Below are positions 1-7,731 of a stretch of DNA of 14,104 nucleotides, in pieces (positions within the stretch are counted from its first letter, which is position 1; every line of letters starts with the position of its first letter). Origin of the DNA: Sphingobacterium sp. UBA1575 (lineage in GTDB: Bacteria > Bacteroidota > Bacteroidia > Sphingobacteriales > Sphingobacteriaceae); assembly GCA_002322865.1 (NCBI GenBank), contig DCOH01000010.1, forward strand, positions 57,072 to 71,175, given 5' to 3'. The notes under the pieces were generated by a model that was not told where the DNA came from, did not search any database, and saw only the letters and a program-made list of their open reading frames with translations. Both the position numbers and the translations under genes were made by a program.

Positions 1-1145
1 GTGAGCTTTCCGAAGTTCAATCCTACTTTGTAACCTTCGCTTTTTATATCGCTTATTTGGTCATGGCTCCGGTATCTACTTGGGTACTGAACAAATTCGG
101 ATTTAAGAAAGGAATGGCCATTTCATTAGGAATTATGGCTGTGGGTGCTTTATTATTCATTCCAGCAGCATATTCCCGTACATATCTGTTATTTTTAACC
201 GGATTATTCATCATGGGTGGTGGTCTGGCAATCCTTCAGACAGCCTCCAATCCTTATATCACCATTATTGGTCCTGTGGAAACTGCGGCGCGCCGTATCA
301 GTATCATGGGTATCTGTAATAAATTTGCGGGCGCATTAGCTCCAATCATTTTAGGTTTTTTCCTGAACCTGAGCGAGGCCGATAAGGTTAAAAATTCCTT
401 AGCGACCATGAGCCCTGAAGAGTCGGCTGCAGCGTTGGATAAAATCGCCCTTCAGGTGGTTAACCCGTATATCGGTATCGTAATTGTCCTTTTGGTATTG
501 GCATTCTGGATTTCCAGAGCGAACCTACCGGAAGTGGCAGGAGATGAAGAGGAAGATGCTGCTCATCATAACATCACCGAAGGAAAACAGAGTATCTTTG
601 ATTTCCCACACGTATTGTTAGGATTCATCGCTTTATTCGCATACGTAGGTGTGGAAGTATTGGCTGGTGATACCATTATTGCCTACGGTACTTATTTAGG
701 TATTCCATTGGATACCGCAAAATTCTTCACCTCGTTTACCATGGGTGCGATGGTGGTTGGTTATTTGATCGGTATTGTGGCCATTCCTAAATACCTTTCT
801 CAAGAGACTGCATTAAAGCTTTGTGCGATCTTAGGTATTATCCTTACGGTAGGTATCGTTATGACCGACGGTATTGTATCCCTTACGATGGTCGCTTTAT
901 TAGGTTTGGCCAACTCCTTGGTATGGCCGGCAATTTGGCCTTTGGCATTGAAAGGTGTAGGTAAATTTACAAGTGCCGCTTCCGGCATTCTGGTTATGGG
1001 TATCGCCGGTGGAGCGGTAATCCCATTGCTTTACGGACAATTGGCACATTTCACCAATTCGCACCAAGCGTATTGGATCGCATTGCCTTGTTACCTGTTT
1101 ATTTTGTACTATGCCATTGCGGGTCACAAAGTTCGCAAGCACTAA
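1..1145 (+). CDS. Sugar MFS transporter, FucP/GluP-like, 5'-truncated by window edge
   Basis: Inner-membrane sugar:H+ symporter of the FucP branch of the major facilitator superfamily; substrate (fucose, glucose, galactose or other) cannot be fixed from sequence. The reading frame is open from the first complete codon at position 3 (ELSEVQSYFVTFAFY...), so the gene starts upstream; 380 codons are visible, and family members are usually about 410-440 residues, so only the first one or two helices are missing. About ten hydrophobic helices can be seen. The stretch ILQTASNPYIT and the following ETAARRISIMGICNKFAG are typical of the glucose/galactose-FucP subfamily. An acidic cytoplasmic loop (EVAGDEEEDAAHH) separates the two six-helix halves. 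The TTG at 57 is an internal leucine codon, not a start. It ends in TAA and is followed by a clear terminator. Family confident, substrate unknown. Confidence 0.9.
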   Translation, partial: ELSEVQSYFVTFAFYIAYLVMAPVSTWVLNKFGFKKGMAISLGIMAVGALLFIPAAYSRTYLLFLTGLFIMGGGLAILQTASNPYITIIGPVETAARRISIMGICNKFAGALAPIILGFFLNLSEADKVKNSLATMSPEESAAALDKIALQVVNPYIGIVIVLLVLAFWISRANLPEVAGDEEEDAAHHNITEGKQSIFDFPHVLLGFIALFAYVGVEVLAGDTIIAYGTYLGIPLDTAKFFTSFTMGAMVVGYLIGIVAIPKYLSQETALKLCAILGIILTVGIVMTDGIVSLTMVALLGLANSLVWPAIWPLALKGVGKFTSAASGILVMGIAGGAVIPLLYGQLAHFTNSHQAYWIALPCYLFILYYAIAGHKVRKH

Positions 1146-1201
1146 TATTAAGCGAGAAATAATATTAATCGAGCATTATTATTAATTAAAATGACATAAA
1201 G

Positions 1202-1238
1202 CAAACGGAGATATTAACCTATCTCCGTTTGTTTTTTT
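1202..1238 (+). terminator. Rho-independent terminator of the sugar transporter gene
   Basis: A perfect 12-bp stem, caaacggagata (1202-1213) pairing with tatctccgtttg (1220-1231), closes a 6-nt loop (ttaacc) and is followed at once by seven T (1232-1238). It lies 56 bases after the transporter stop. The A residues before the stem pair with the T run, so it could also act on transcripts from the other strand. Confidence 0.92.
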
Positions 1239-1258
1239 ATTAGGTATTAGTATCTTCG
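1228..1258 (+). promoter_or_regulatory. Candidate Bacteroidota promoter for the DUF2911 gene
   Basis: A TTTG at 1228-1231 (-33 element) is separated by 19 nt from TATCTTCG at 1251-1258, a one-mismatch match to the -7 consensus TAnnTTTG. Transcription would start around 1264-1266, only some 10-15 nt before the first ATG at 1274. The -33 element lies inside the descending arm of the terminator of the preceding gene. The match is to a short consensus, so chance is possible. Confidence 0.4.
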
Positions 1259-1273
1259 AAGAATAGAACATTT

Positions 1274-2128
1274 ATGATTATGAAAAAATTAGCATTCACC
1301 CTATTGCTTGCAACGGGTCTATTGTTCAATGCTCAACATGCTGATGCACAGATAAAACTCCCTCCAGCAAGTAGCACGCAATTTATTATCCAGGATCTTG
1401 GAATTAGCCAGGTAAGTATCATCTACCAAAGACCTAATATCAAAGGCCGGAAAGTATTTGGTGATCTAGTGCCTTATAATCAAATCTGGCGTACTGGAGC
1501 AAACAATGCCACCAATATTACCTTTCAGGATGAGGTTAAGATTGAGGGCCAGACTTTAGCGGCAGGAACCTATGCCATGTTCACTATTCCTACGGAAAAA
1601 GAATGGACCATTATCTTTAACAGCAATGCCAAACAATGGGGCGCTTACACCTATGATAAGGCAGATGATGTGTTACGTGTGAAAGTGAAACCTATCCAAT
1701 TAAAAGATAAGGTAGAGTCCTTTACCATCAGTTTTGATGATGTGAATGATCAGCACATGAAAACTTCATTGGCTTGGGAAAATACCAAGGTTTCGTTCTT
1801 GATTGAGGTTGATCAGAAAGCGGAGATCTTAGCGAGCATTGATTCGGCTATGAAAGGCGAAAAGAAACCTTATTTCCAAGCTGCGCAGTATTATTTTACG
1901 CATAATGTAGATGTGAAGAAAGCTGCGGAATGGATGGTAGAAGCGGATAAAGGGAATACCAAGGCTCCTCATATTAAGTATTGGAAATCGTTGATTCTTG
2001 CCAAAGCTGGTGATAAGGCTGGTGCGGTTAAAGCTGCACAGGAAGGCTTGGAAATGGCGAAAAGAGATAAGAATCCGGAGTATATTAAGTTGAATACGCA
2101 AGCTTTGCAAGCTGCGCAGAAGAAATAA
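1274..2128 (+). CDS. Exported DUF2911 family protein with C-terminal helical repeat region
   Basis: Function unknown. The first 26 residues form a Sec signal peptide (KK, hydrophobic core LAFTLLLATGLLF, small-residue end ADAQ), so the protein is predicted to be periplasmic or surface exposed. Residues about 28-180 match DUF2911 as I know it, with the stretches SIIYQRPNIKGRKVFG, IWRTGANNATNI, LAAGTYAMFTIP and WTIIFN; the family is predicted to be mainly beta. Residues about 190-284 are Ala/Lys-rich and helical (AAQYYFTHN, AAEWMVEADKG, AGDKAGAVKAAQEGLEMA) and resemble TPR-like repeats. A second ATG at 1280 would give the cleaner signal peptide start MKKLAF; the two starts cannot be separated because neither has a good ribosome site. 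It stands alone between a terminator and a REP-like element. TAA stop, with TAG as the next codon. Confidence 0.88.
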   Translation: MIMKKLAFTLLLATGLLFNAQHADAQIKLPPASSTQFIIQDLGISQVSIIYQRPNIKGRKVFGDLVPYNQIWRTGANNATNITFQDEVKIEGQTLAAGTYAMFTIPTEKEWTIIFNSNAKQWGAYTYDKADDVLRVKVKPIQLKDKVESFTISFDDVNDQHMKTSLAWENTKVSFLIEVDQKAEILASIDSAMKGEKKPYFQAAQYYFTHNVDVKKAAEWMVEADKGNTKAPHIKYWKSLILAKAGDKAGAVKAAQEGLEMAKRDKNPEYIKLNTQALQAAQKK

Positions 2129-2186
2129 TAGGGTTACGTCATTGCGAGGAGGTAATTTGCCTCCTCGCAATGACGTGGTACCCTAC
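2129..2186. repeat. REP-like palindromic element, short form (copy 1)
   Basis: A 17-bp perfect inverted repeat, acgtcattgcgaggagg (2136-2152) against its complement (2160-2176), closes a 7-nt loop. The palindrome extends outward through TAGGGT on the left (2129-2134) and its complement ACCCTA on the right (2180-2185), with small internal mismatches. The core CGTCATTGCGAGGA is shared with the longer element at 7729-7853. It occupies the whole gap between the convergent DUF2911 gene and the YdiJ-like gene; the right edge contains the TAG stop of the latter. It probably serves as a bidirectional transcription end. Boundaries are my estimate. Confidence 0.85.
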
Positions 2187-5107
2187 CTCAGCGCCTTAAA
2201 CAATATCTCCACCGGATGCAGCGCCACTTCCTTTGTTCCATCCATGATCTGATGCCTACAGCTCGCCCCCGGCGCAGCAACAACCTCCCCACCTTTCTTC
2301 TCCCGAACAGCTGGAAACAACACCAACTCCCCGATCTTCATCGACACCTCATAATGTTCCTTTTCATAGCCAAAAGAACCGGCCATCCCACAACATCCTG
2401 AAGGTATATTCTTCACCTTAAAATTCTTCGGAATACCCAACACCCCTTGCACAATAGGCAACAATCCCCAAGCCTTCTGCTGACAATGACCATGCAACAA
2501 AATCTCCGAGCTTTCTTCCGTAAACTGCTCCTGCCTAATATTCCCCACCAAAAACTCCTCCAACAAAAATTCTTCTATCGTCAATGCCAATGGCGCAATC
2601 CTTACCGCATCTTCCATCAGTTTCTCATCCACCAAATCCACATACTCATCCCGAAAAGTCAGAATCGTCGATGGCTCAACAGCCACAAGTTTCACCTCTG
2701 TCGACAATCTCCCCCGAAACACCTCCACATTCCTATTCGCCAATTTCCTCGCCTCCCGCAACAATCCTTTCGACAACAATGCCCTTCCAGAAAATGCATG
2801 CGGGACCATCAACACCTGATAGCCCAACCTTTCCAATAACAGAATGGCCTTCTTCCCAATCTCCACATCGTTATAATTCGTAAACTCATCAAAAAAGAAA
2901 TAAACCGATTTGATGGGACTCGAACCTGCCGTATACAGCTTATCCTTCTTCTCATACCAAGACCGCAATGTCCTGGAAGCAATTTTAGGGATATGCCTTT
3001 TGGAGGAAAAACCTACCATCTTCTTCACCAGATTTCCGGTAAGGGCATTTCCAGCAACCGCATTATAAAGACCCGCTATGGGCTGCATCAGCTTGGTCAG
3101 GGTATCCACATGCCCAACCATCCTTGCCCTTAATGGCACGCCATTCGTATCATAATACGCCTGCAGGAATTCTGCCTTCAACTTCGCCATATCCACACTG
3201 CTCGGACATTCCGATTTGCAGGCCTTACAGCTCAAACAAAGATCCATCACCTCCTTCAGTTCCGGATGATCGAAGGGGTTCGCCTTGGTCGAATGGGTCA
3301 ACATCTCACGCAGCATATTCGCCCTGGCCCTGGTGGTATCCTTTTCCTCCTTGGTCGCCATATACGATGGACACATGGTTCCACCGGATAGATGAGTTTT
3401 CCTGCAATCCCCCGAGCCGTTACATTGTTCGGCATGTTGCTGTATCGTTTGTGGTCCATAACGGAACACCGTCTTTATTTTCCTGTCCTGCTGGCCTGGC
3501 TCATGGCGCAGAAAACTGTTCATGGATGGGGTATCCACTATCTTCCCCGGATTGAAGATTCCATGCGGATCCCAAGCCTTTTTGATTTCCTTCAATAACC
3601 GGTAATTATGGTCCCCGATCATCAAAGGGATAAACTCCCCGCGTAACCTGCCATCACCATGTTCCCCACTCAACGAACCCTGGTATTTTTTCACCAGATG
3701 GGCAATCTCCAAGGCTATAGTCCGAAATAAGGCATTACCTTCCTCCGTTTTTAGGTTGATGATGGGTCTTAAATGCAGTTCCCCGGTAGCTGCATGCGCA
3801 TAATGCACCGCATACAAGCCATATTTCTCCAATATTGTATTGAACTCTTCAATATAAGCCGGAAGATCCTCCACATCAACGGCCGTATCCTCGATCACAG
3901 CCACTGGCTTTTCATCGCCCGGCACATTGCTCAGCAAACCCAATCCTGCCTTTCGAAGGTTCCATACCCGTTTTTTATCAGCACCTAGGATCAAGGGAAA
4001 ATGATACCCCAAACCATTCAATCGCATTTCTGCTTCCACCGCCAGCACCTTTTGCAGAATCTCCGCCTCATCCTTTCCATCATACTCCACGATCAATATA
4101 GCCGCCGGATCCCCTTCCACAAAAAAGCGGTTCTGAAACTGCTCCAGATTACCCTTCGTGCATTCCAGGATGTAGGCATCCATCAATTCGCTCACCAATG
4201 GATGATGTTTCAGGGCAATAAGATTCCCCTTTAAGGCATCCTTTAAAGAATGGAAGTGTACACATAATAATCCGGATGGATTCTCGGGCAAAGGATCAAC
4301 ATGTACCTTTATCGAAGTGATAAAGGCTAAGGTTCCTTCCGAACCACAGATCAGTTTACAGAAATTAAAAGGTTGGGCATCTGCCACAAATGGATCGGAA
4401 TCCAATAATAGATCGACCGCATAACCCGTATTGCGTCTCAAAATCGAAGCTTTAGGGAAGTTCGCACGTATCTGTTCCTGATTCTCATAATTCCCCAACA
4501 TGCTCCTCATTTGTGCATATAGAGCTCCTTCCAAGGTCGGAAGGTTACACTTCTCGATAAACTCATCAAAAGACAACGCCTTAAAACATACCTCCGAGCC
4601 ATCGCTCAAAAGGGCTTCGATCTCCAGCGTATGCTCCCTTGCACTTCCGTAGATCAAGGAATTGGATCCGCAGGAATTATTGCCGACCATACCACCTATC
4701 ATCGCCCGGTTGGCGGTAGAGGTTTCTGGTCCAAAATATAATTTATGTGGTTTTAGAAAAAGGTTCAGTTCATCCCGGATCACGCCAGGCTGCACCCTCA
4801 CCCAGGATTCTTCCCTATTCAGCTCCAAGATCTCCGTGAAATATCGGGATACATCCACGACAATACCCGATCCTACCACCTGACCGGCCAGGGAAGTCCC
4901 CGCCGTTCTTGGGATCAAGGAAGTTTTATGATCCTCGGCAAATCGGATCAGCTGTGTGATATCCGTTTTGTTTTTCGGATAGGCAACGGCCAAGGGCATT
5001 TCACGATAAGCCGATGCGTCGGTGGCATAGAGCACCCGCATCTTCTCATCCCAAAATAGCTCACCCTCCAACTGCTGAGCAAGCAAAGAAAGCTGCTCTT
5101 CCATCAT
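2183..5107 (-). CDS. ydiJ: FAD/4Fe-4S oxidoreductase, YdiJ-like (probable D-2-hydroxyglutarate dehydrogenase)
   Basis: Large 974-residue flavin and iron-sulfur dehydrogenase of the GlcD-GlpC fusion type (E. coli YdiJ is about 1018). In order: FAD-binding PCMH domain at about 35-270, with PRTAGTSLAGQ (66-76) and NNSCGSNSLIYGSAREH (143-159); FAD-oxidase C-terminal domain to about 525, with GEHGDGR (481-487); a ferredoxin-like region with C562, C568, C579 and C624, C627, C630, C634; and a C-terminal CCG-type domain with C875, GCCG (904-907) and C950. YdiJ enzymes oxidise D-2-hydroxyglutarate to 2-oxoglutarate; other family members act on D-lactate or similar 2-hydroxyacids. The gene follows the HglS-like gene by 4 nt, which favours the D-2-hydroxyglutarate assignment. 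An AAAGGA site 7 nt before the start lies in the last codons of that gene, suggesting translational coupling. A second ATG follows directly. TAG stop at the edge of the REP-like element. Confidence 0.87.
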   Translation of the reverse strand: MMEEQLSLLAQQLEGELFWDEKMRVLYATDASAYREMPLAVAYPKNKTDITQLIRFAEDHKTSLIPRTAGTSLAGQVVGSGIVVDVSRYFTEILELNREESWVRVQPGVIRDELNLFLKPHKLYFGPETSTANRAMIGGMVGNNSCGSNSLIYGSAREHTLEIEALLSDGSEVCFKALSFDEFIEKCNLPTLEGALYAQMRSMLGNYENQEQIRANFPKASILRRNTGYAVDLLLDSDPFVADAQPFNFCKLICGSEGTLAFITSIKVHVDPLPENPSGLLCVHFHSLKDALKGNLIALKHHPLVSELMDAYILECTKGNLEQFQNRFFVEGDPAAILIVEYDGKDEAEILQKVLAVEAEMRLNGLGYHFPLILGADKKRVWNLRKAGLGLLSNVPGDEKPVAVIEDTAVDVEDLPAYIEEFNTILEKYGLYAVHYAHAATGELHLRPIINLKTEEGNALFRTIALEIAHLVKKYQGSLSGEHGDGRLRGEFIPLMIGDHNYRLLKEIKKAWDPHGIFNPGKIVDTPSMNSFLRHEPGQQDRKIKTVFRYGPQTIQQHAEQCNGSGDCRKTHLSGGTMCPSYMATKEEKDTTRARANMLREMLTHSTKANPFDHPELKEVMDLCLSCKACKSECPSSVDMAKLKAEFLQAYYDTNGVPLRARMVGHVDTLTKLMQPIAGLYNAVAGNALTGNLVKKMVGFSSKRHIPKIASRTLRSWYEKKDKLYTAGSSPIKSVYFFFDEFTNYNDVEIGKKAILLLERLGYQVLMVPHAFSGRALLSKGLLREARKLANRNVEVFRGRLSTEVKLVAVEPSTILTFRDEYVDLVDEKLMEDAVRIAPLALTIEEFLLEEFLVGNIRQEQFTEESSEILLHGHCQQKAWGLLPIVQGVLGIPKNFKVKNIPSGCCGMAGSFGYEKEHYEVSMKIGELVLFPAVREKKGGEVVAAPGASCRHQIMDGTKEVALHPVEILFKALR

Positions 5108-5111
5108 GGTC

Positions 5112-6017
5112 TTATCCTTTTATTTGTGTGGTATAGGTACTTTCGAAAATCTTATCCGCATTATTGGTTTCAAAACCATCCCTGCGATGCTTAGATTCAA
5201 TCTCTTCCTTCGGTAGATCCTTGAATTGAGGAAGTACGCTTCGCTCCGCAAATTCCACATAGCTACCAGCGATCTGAATGGTTTTATCATCCGCAAACTT
5301 CGCGTCATACAAGGCAGAAACCGTGCTGCTCTGACGAAGCAATCCGTCTTCACTGGTCTTGATCTTCCCGCCGGAAGTATTCAACTTCACACCGATACTT
5401 TCCAGAAAAGCATTAAATTCTTCCAAGGTATTGTAACCATCCTTTAATTCATGGATACTGATCGTATAGTGGTTCAGGTAATACCTGTTGTAGATCACCC
5501 AAGCGGCATATTCACTTTCCGCCAATAAGGTTTCATATTCTTCCGAAGTTGGCAGCCCCCAAAGTGGCTGCTGTAAAAAGGCAGCAACCTCCGGACCATT
5601 GTTCAGATCCAGATCATCTACCGGGTCTGAGGTAATCTGCGAGGTGTATTTATAGATGATATCCTGAGCGGCCTGACTCAATTCATGCACCCTCAGTTCC
5701 GAAACAAAGATTCTCGGATAGCCTTCAACCGCTGGCGCATACCAATAGGCATTCAATTTCTTCCCCTCAAAATGGAAATAATCCTTCTTCGTGTATCCAA
5801 AAGCCAGGAATATTTTTTCAAAGGATTGGATTCCCAGATGCGGAACACCCAATGTTCTAAAAGCAATATGGTCGTTTACTATATCATCTTGGGATTGTAC
5901 AACCTGACGGTCCAAAAGAGCTTTGGTTATTTTATCGACATCAGCGACATTCTTGCGATAATGTTCGAACAGGTCATTCAGAACAAAATCAACAGGTTTA
6001 TTTTCATCAAAATGCAT
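5112..6017 (-). CDS. hglS: DUF1338/HglS family protein, probable 2-oxoadipate dioxygenase/decarboxylase
   Basis: Member of the DUF1338 family (PF07063), whose characterised P. putida member HglS is a non-haem Fe(II) enzyme converting 2-oxoadipate to D-2-hydroxyglutarate in lysine catabolism. The likely metal site is visible: H50 and R54 in DHIAFRT keep the four-residue spacing of the HglS His70/Arg74 pair; H183 in NRYYLNHYTISIHEL and E255 in GSYVEFAER are the best candidates for the second His and the Glu. At 301 residues it is much shorter than HglS or E. coli YdcJ (about 450-465), so it belongs to a compact subgroup, and activity on 2-oxoadipate is inferred. No signal peptide, so cytoplasmic. 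The start MHFDENKP is chosen because the ATG is the first in frame; only a weak site (ttttttgag) precedes it. The YdiJ-like gene follows 4 nt downstream. Confidence 0.82.
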   Translation of the reverse strand: MHFDENKPVDFVLNDLFEHYRKNVADVDKITKALLDRQVVQSQDDIVNDHIAFRTLGVPHLGIQSFEKIFLAFGYTKKDYFHFEGKKLNAYWYAPAVEGYPRIFVSELRVHELSQAAQDIIYKYTSQITSDPVDDLDLNNGPEVAAFLQQPLWGLPTSEEYETLLAESEYAAWVIYNRYYLNHYTISIHELKDGYNTLEEFNAFLESIGVKLNTSGGKIKTSEDGLLRQSSTVSALYDAKFADDKTIQIAGSYVEFAERSVLPQFKDLPKEEIESKHRRDGFETNNADKIFESTYTTQIKG

Positions 6018-6045
6018 CTCAAAAAATTTAAATTTACAATTAGAA

Positions 6046-6073
6046 TAAAGTTATCGAAAAATTGACAAACAAA
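6046..6073 (-). promoter_or_regulatory. Weak candidate promoter for the hglS-ydiJ pair
   Basis: On the minus strand TAACTTTA (6053 to 6046) has one mismatch to TAnnTTTG, and two adjacent TTTG motifs lie upstream (6073-6070 and 6069-6066) at spacings of 16 and 12 nt, shorter than the usual 19-21. The 104-nt gap from cdaA also carries a direct repeat of attattcag (6078-6086 and 6109-6117). Read-through from cdaA is an equally good explanation for expression. Confidence 0.22.
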
Positions 6074-6121
6074 AACAATTATTCAGTAAAATATTAAATA
6101 ATGAAAATATTATTCAGCGGA

Positions 6122-6916
6122 TTATAGTTCTTCCATAAGAATCTTCTCCAACTCGTCGGCAGTGAGGTTCATGTTGATGTTTCCATCCTTGGCAAAGGAA
6201 ATCTCCCCTGTTTCTTCCGAAACGATGACAGCAACGGCTTCCGAAACCTCGGTTACCCCAATGGCTGCGCGGTGTCTCAAACCGAATTGTGGCGGAAGGT
6301 CTTCGGAGTCTGATAAAGGAAGTACCGAGCTTGCGGTCATGATGCGGAAATCGACGATGATAACAGCACCATCGTGTAAAGGGGAATTTTTGAAGAAAAT
6401 GGATTCCAGTAATCTTTTGGAAATCGGCGCGTCGATCACGGTTCCACTGGTCTGGTAATATTCTTCATCGAAGTACCTGGAAAAGACCAATAGTGCCCCG
6501 GTCTTTGCGCGCGACATATTCTGGCACGCTTCTACGATCGGACGGATATATTCGGAGTTATCCGCATGGCTGCTCTTTTTCGTGCCGAAAATATTCCAGA
6601 AGAACTTTTTCCGTCGGAGGGAGATGTTCTTACCGATATGGAGCAGGAATCGCCGGATCTCCTGCTGGAAGACGACAATCAAGGCGATGGACCCCACGGA
6701 TATAAAACCACCGAATATTTCGGTCAGCAAACGCATTTCCATCTGCTTAACGACCAGGTAGATCCCGTAGAACAGACCAACTCCTATCAGGATATTTACC
6801 GCAATCGTACCCTTGATCAAACTATAGATATAGTAGATAATGATTGCTACGAGTATGATATCGATAAAATCCTTGAGCCTGAAGCCACTTAAGAGGTTGA
6901 AATCTAGTCCATCCAT
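6122..6916 (-). CDS. cdaA: Diadenylate cyclase CdaA (c-di-AMP synthase)
   Basis: Makes the second messenger cyclic di-AMP from two ATP; in other bacteria c-di-AMP controls potassium and osmotic balance and cell-wall homeostasis. The 264-residue protein has the CdaA layout: three N-terminal membrane helices (about 16-34, 37-57 and 68-84), a basic linker (LRRKKFFWNIF) and a C-terminal DAC domain from about 120. The two signature motifs are intact: DGA at 182-184 in SPLHDGAVII and RHR at 214-216 in GLRHRAAIG. FQQEIRRFL near residue 83 is also typical. The usual partner cdaR and the glmM gene common beside cdaA in Firmicutes are not here; the gene is divergent from pdxJ with a 95-nt gap and upstream of the hglS-like gene. 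No recognisable promoter was found for it in that gap. Confidence 0.95.
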   Translation of the reverse strand: MDGLDFNLLSGFRLKDFIDIILVAIIIYYIYSLIKGTIAVNILIGVGLFYGIYLVVKQMEMRLLTEIFGGFISVGSIALIVVFQQEIRRFLLHIGKNISLRRKKFFWNIFGTKKSSHADNSEYIRPIVEACQNMSRAKTGALLVFSRYFDEEYYQTSGTVIDAPISKRLLESIFFKNSPLHDGAVIIVDFRIMTASSVLPLSDSEDLPPQFGLRHRAAIGVTEVSEAVAVIVSEETGEISFAKDGNINMNLTADELEKILMEEL

Positions 6917-6987
6917 ATGTTATGCAATTTAAAAAAATTTATCCATTGATTTAGCGTTATTACATAGTAAAAGGAATGCTAAAACAT

Positions 6988-6995
6988 TAAATTTG
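6988..6995 (+). promoter_or_regulatory. Candidate -7 promoter element of pdxJ
   Basis: TAAATTTG matches the Bacteroidota -7 consensus TAnnTTTG exactly and ends 16 nt before the pdxJ ATG. No TTTG is present at the expected -33 position, so this is a half-match. It would give a leader of roughly 5-12 nt. Confidence 0.42.
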
Positions 6996-7011
6996 TAAAA
7001 ACAGATAAATC

Positions 7012-7731
7012 ATGACTAAACTATCCGTCAATATCAACAAGATTGCTACCCTACGTAATTCTCGCGGAGGGAATGTTCCAAATGTACTATCCGCAGCATT
7101 GGCCTGTGAACGTTTTGGTGCTGAAGGGATTACTGTACATCCTCGTCCGGATGAAAGACATATCCGCTATCAGGATGTATATGATCTGAAAGCGAACATC
7201 AAGACCGAGTTCAATATCGAGGGGAATTGTCAGGAGCAAAAATTTGTGGATCTGGTGTTGGCGAATAAGCCTACGCAGGTGACCTTGGTGCCGGATGCGC
7301 TGAATCAGTTGACGTCGAACCATGGTTGGGATACCATTGCGAATAAGGATTATCTTATGGAGATGGTGAAAATGTTCAAGGATCAGGGGATTCGGGTTTC
7401 TATTTTTGTGGATCCGGTGGAGGAAATGGTGGAAGCTGCGGCGGAGACAGGAACAGATCGTATTGAGCTTTATACGGAGGCTTATGCAGCAGAGTTTGGG
7501 TTTGATAAAGAAAAGGCGATTGAGCCGTATTTTAAGGCAGCCGTGAAGGCAAGGGAAGTAGGTTTGGGATTAAATGCTGGGCATGATTTGGATTTGAATA
7601 ATCTGGCTTATTTTAATCAGCATATTCCGGAATTGTTGGAGGTGAGTATTGGCCATGCTTTGATCGCGGATGCGATTTACTTGGGCTTGGAAGAAACGAT
7701 AAAGAGATATTTGGCGGCGCTGAAGGGGTAG
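7012..7731 (+). CDS. pdxJ: Pyridoxine 5'-phosphate synthase PdxJ
   Basis: Catalyses the ring-closing last step of the DXP-dependent vitamin B6 pathway, condensing 3-amino-2-oxopropyl phosphate with 1-deoxyxylulose 5-phosphate to pyridoxine 5'-phosphate in the cytoplasm. The 239-residue length is normal for the family. Known active-site positions are present with a constant offset of two from E. coli: H43, R45 and H50 in HPRPDERHIR, E70 in FNIEGN and H191 in LNAGHDLDL; the N-terminal LSVNINKIATLRNSRGG matches the (beta/alpha)8 start of the family. The ATG at 7012 gives this canonical N-terminus, preceded by an A-rich stretch without Shine-Dalgarno. It is a single gene, divergent from cdaA and convergent with lepB; pdxA is not in the window. 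It ends in TAG at the edge of the second REP-like element. Confidence 0.96.
   Translation: MTKLSVNINKIATLRNSRGGNVPNVLSAALACERFGAEGITVHPRPDERHIRYQDVYDLKANIKTEFNIEGNCQEQKFVDLVLANKPTQVTLVPDALNQLTSNHGWDTIANKDYLMEMVKMFKDQGIRVSIFVDPVEEMVEAAAETGTDRIELYTEAYAAEFGFDKEKAIEPYFKAAVKAREVGLGLNAGHDLDLNNLAYFNQHIPELLEVSIGHALIADAIYLGLEETIKRYLAALKG

Noticed and set aside
57..59. TTG at 57 as start of the sugar transporter
   Set aside because: The frame is open to the window edge and upstream codons encode matching membrane-helix sequence, so the gene is truncated by the window.
1829..2170. Minus-strand 113-codon frame opposite the DUF2911 gene
   Set aside because: Antisense to a clear gene, starts inside the short palindrome, and shows no recognisable domain.
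2129..2186. CRISPR or insertion-sequence interpretation of the palindromes
   Set aside because: There is no regular repeat-spacer array and no transposase gene; hairpin shape and gap position fit REP-like elements better.
3124..3555. Plus-strand 143-codon frame opposite the YdiJ-like gene, and several shorter ones nearby
   Set aside because: Shadow frames with low-complexity Pro, Ser, His and Trp composition; the opposite strand encodes intact Fe-S and FAD motifs.
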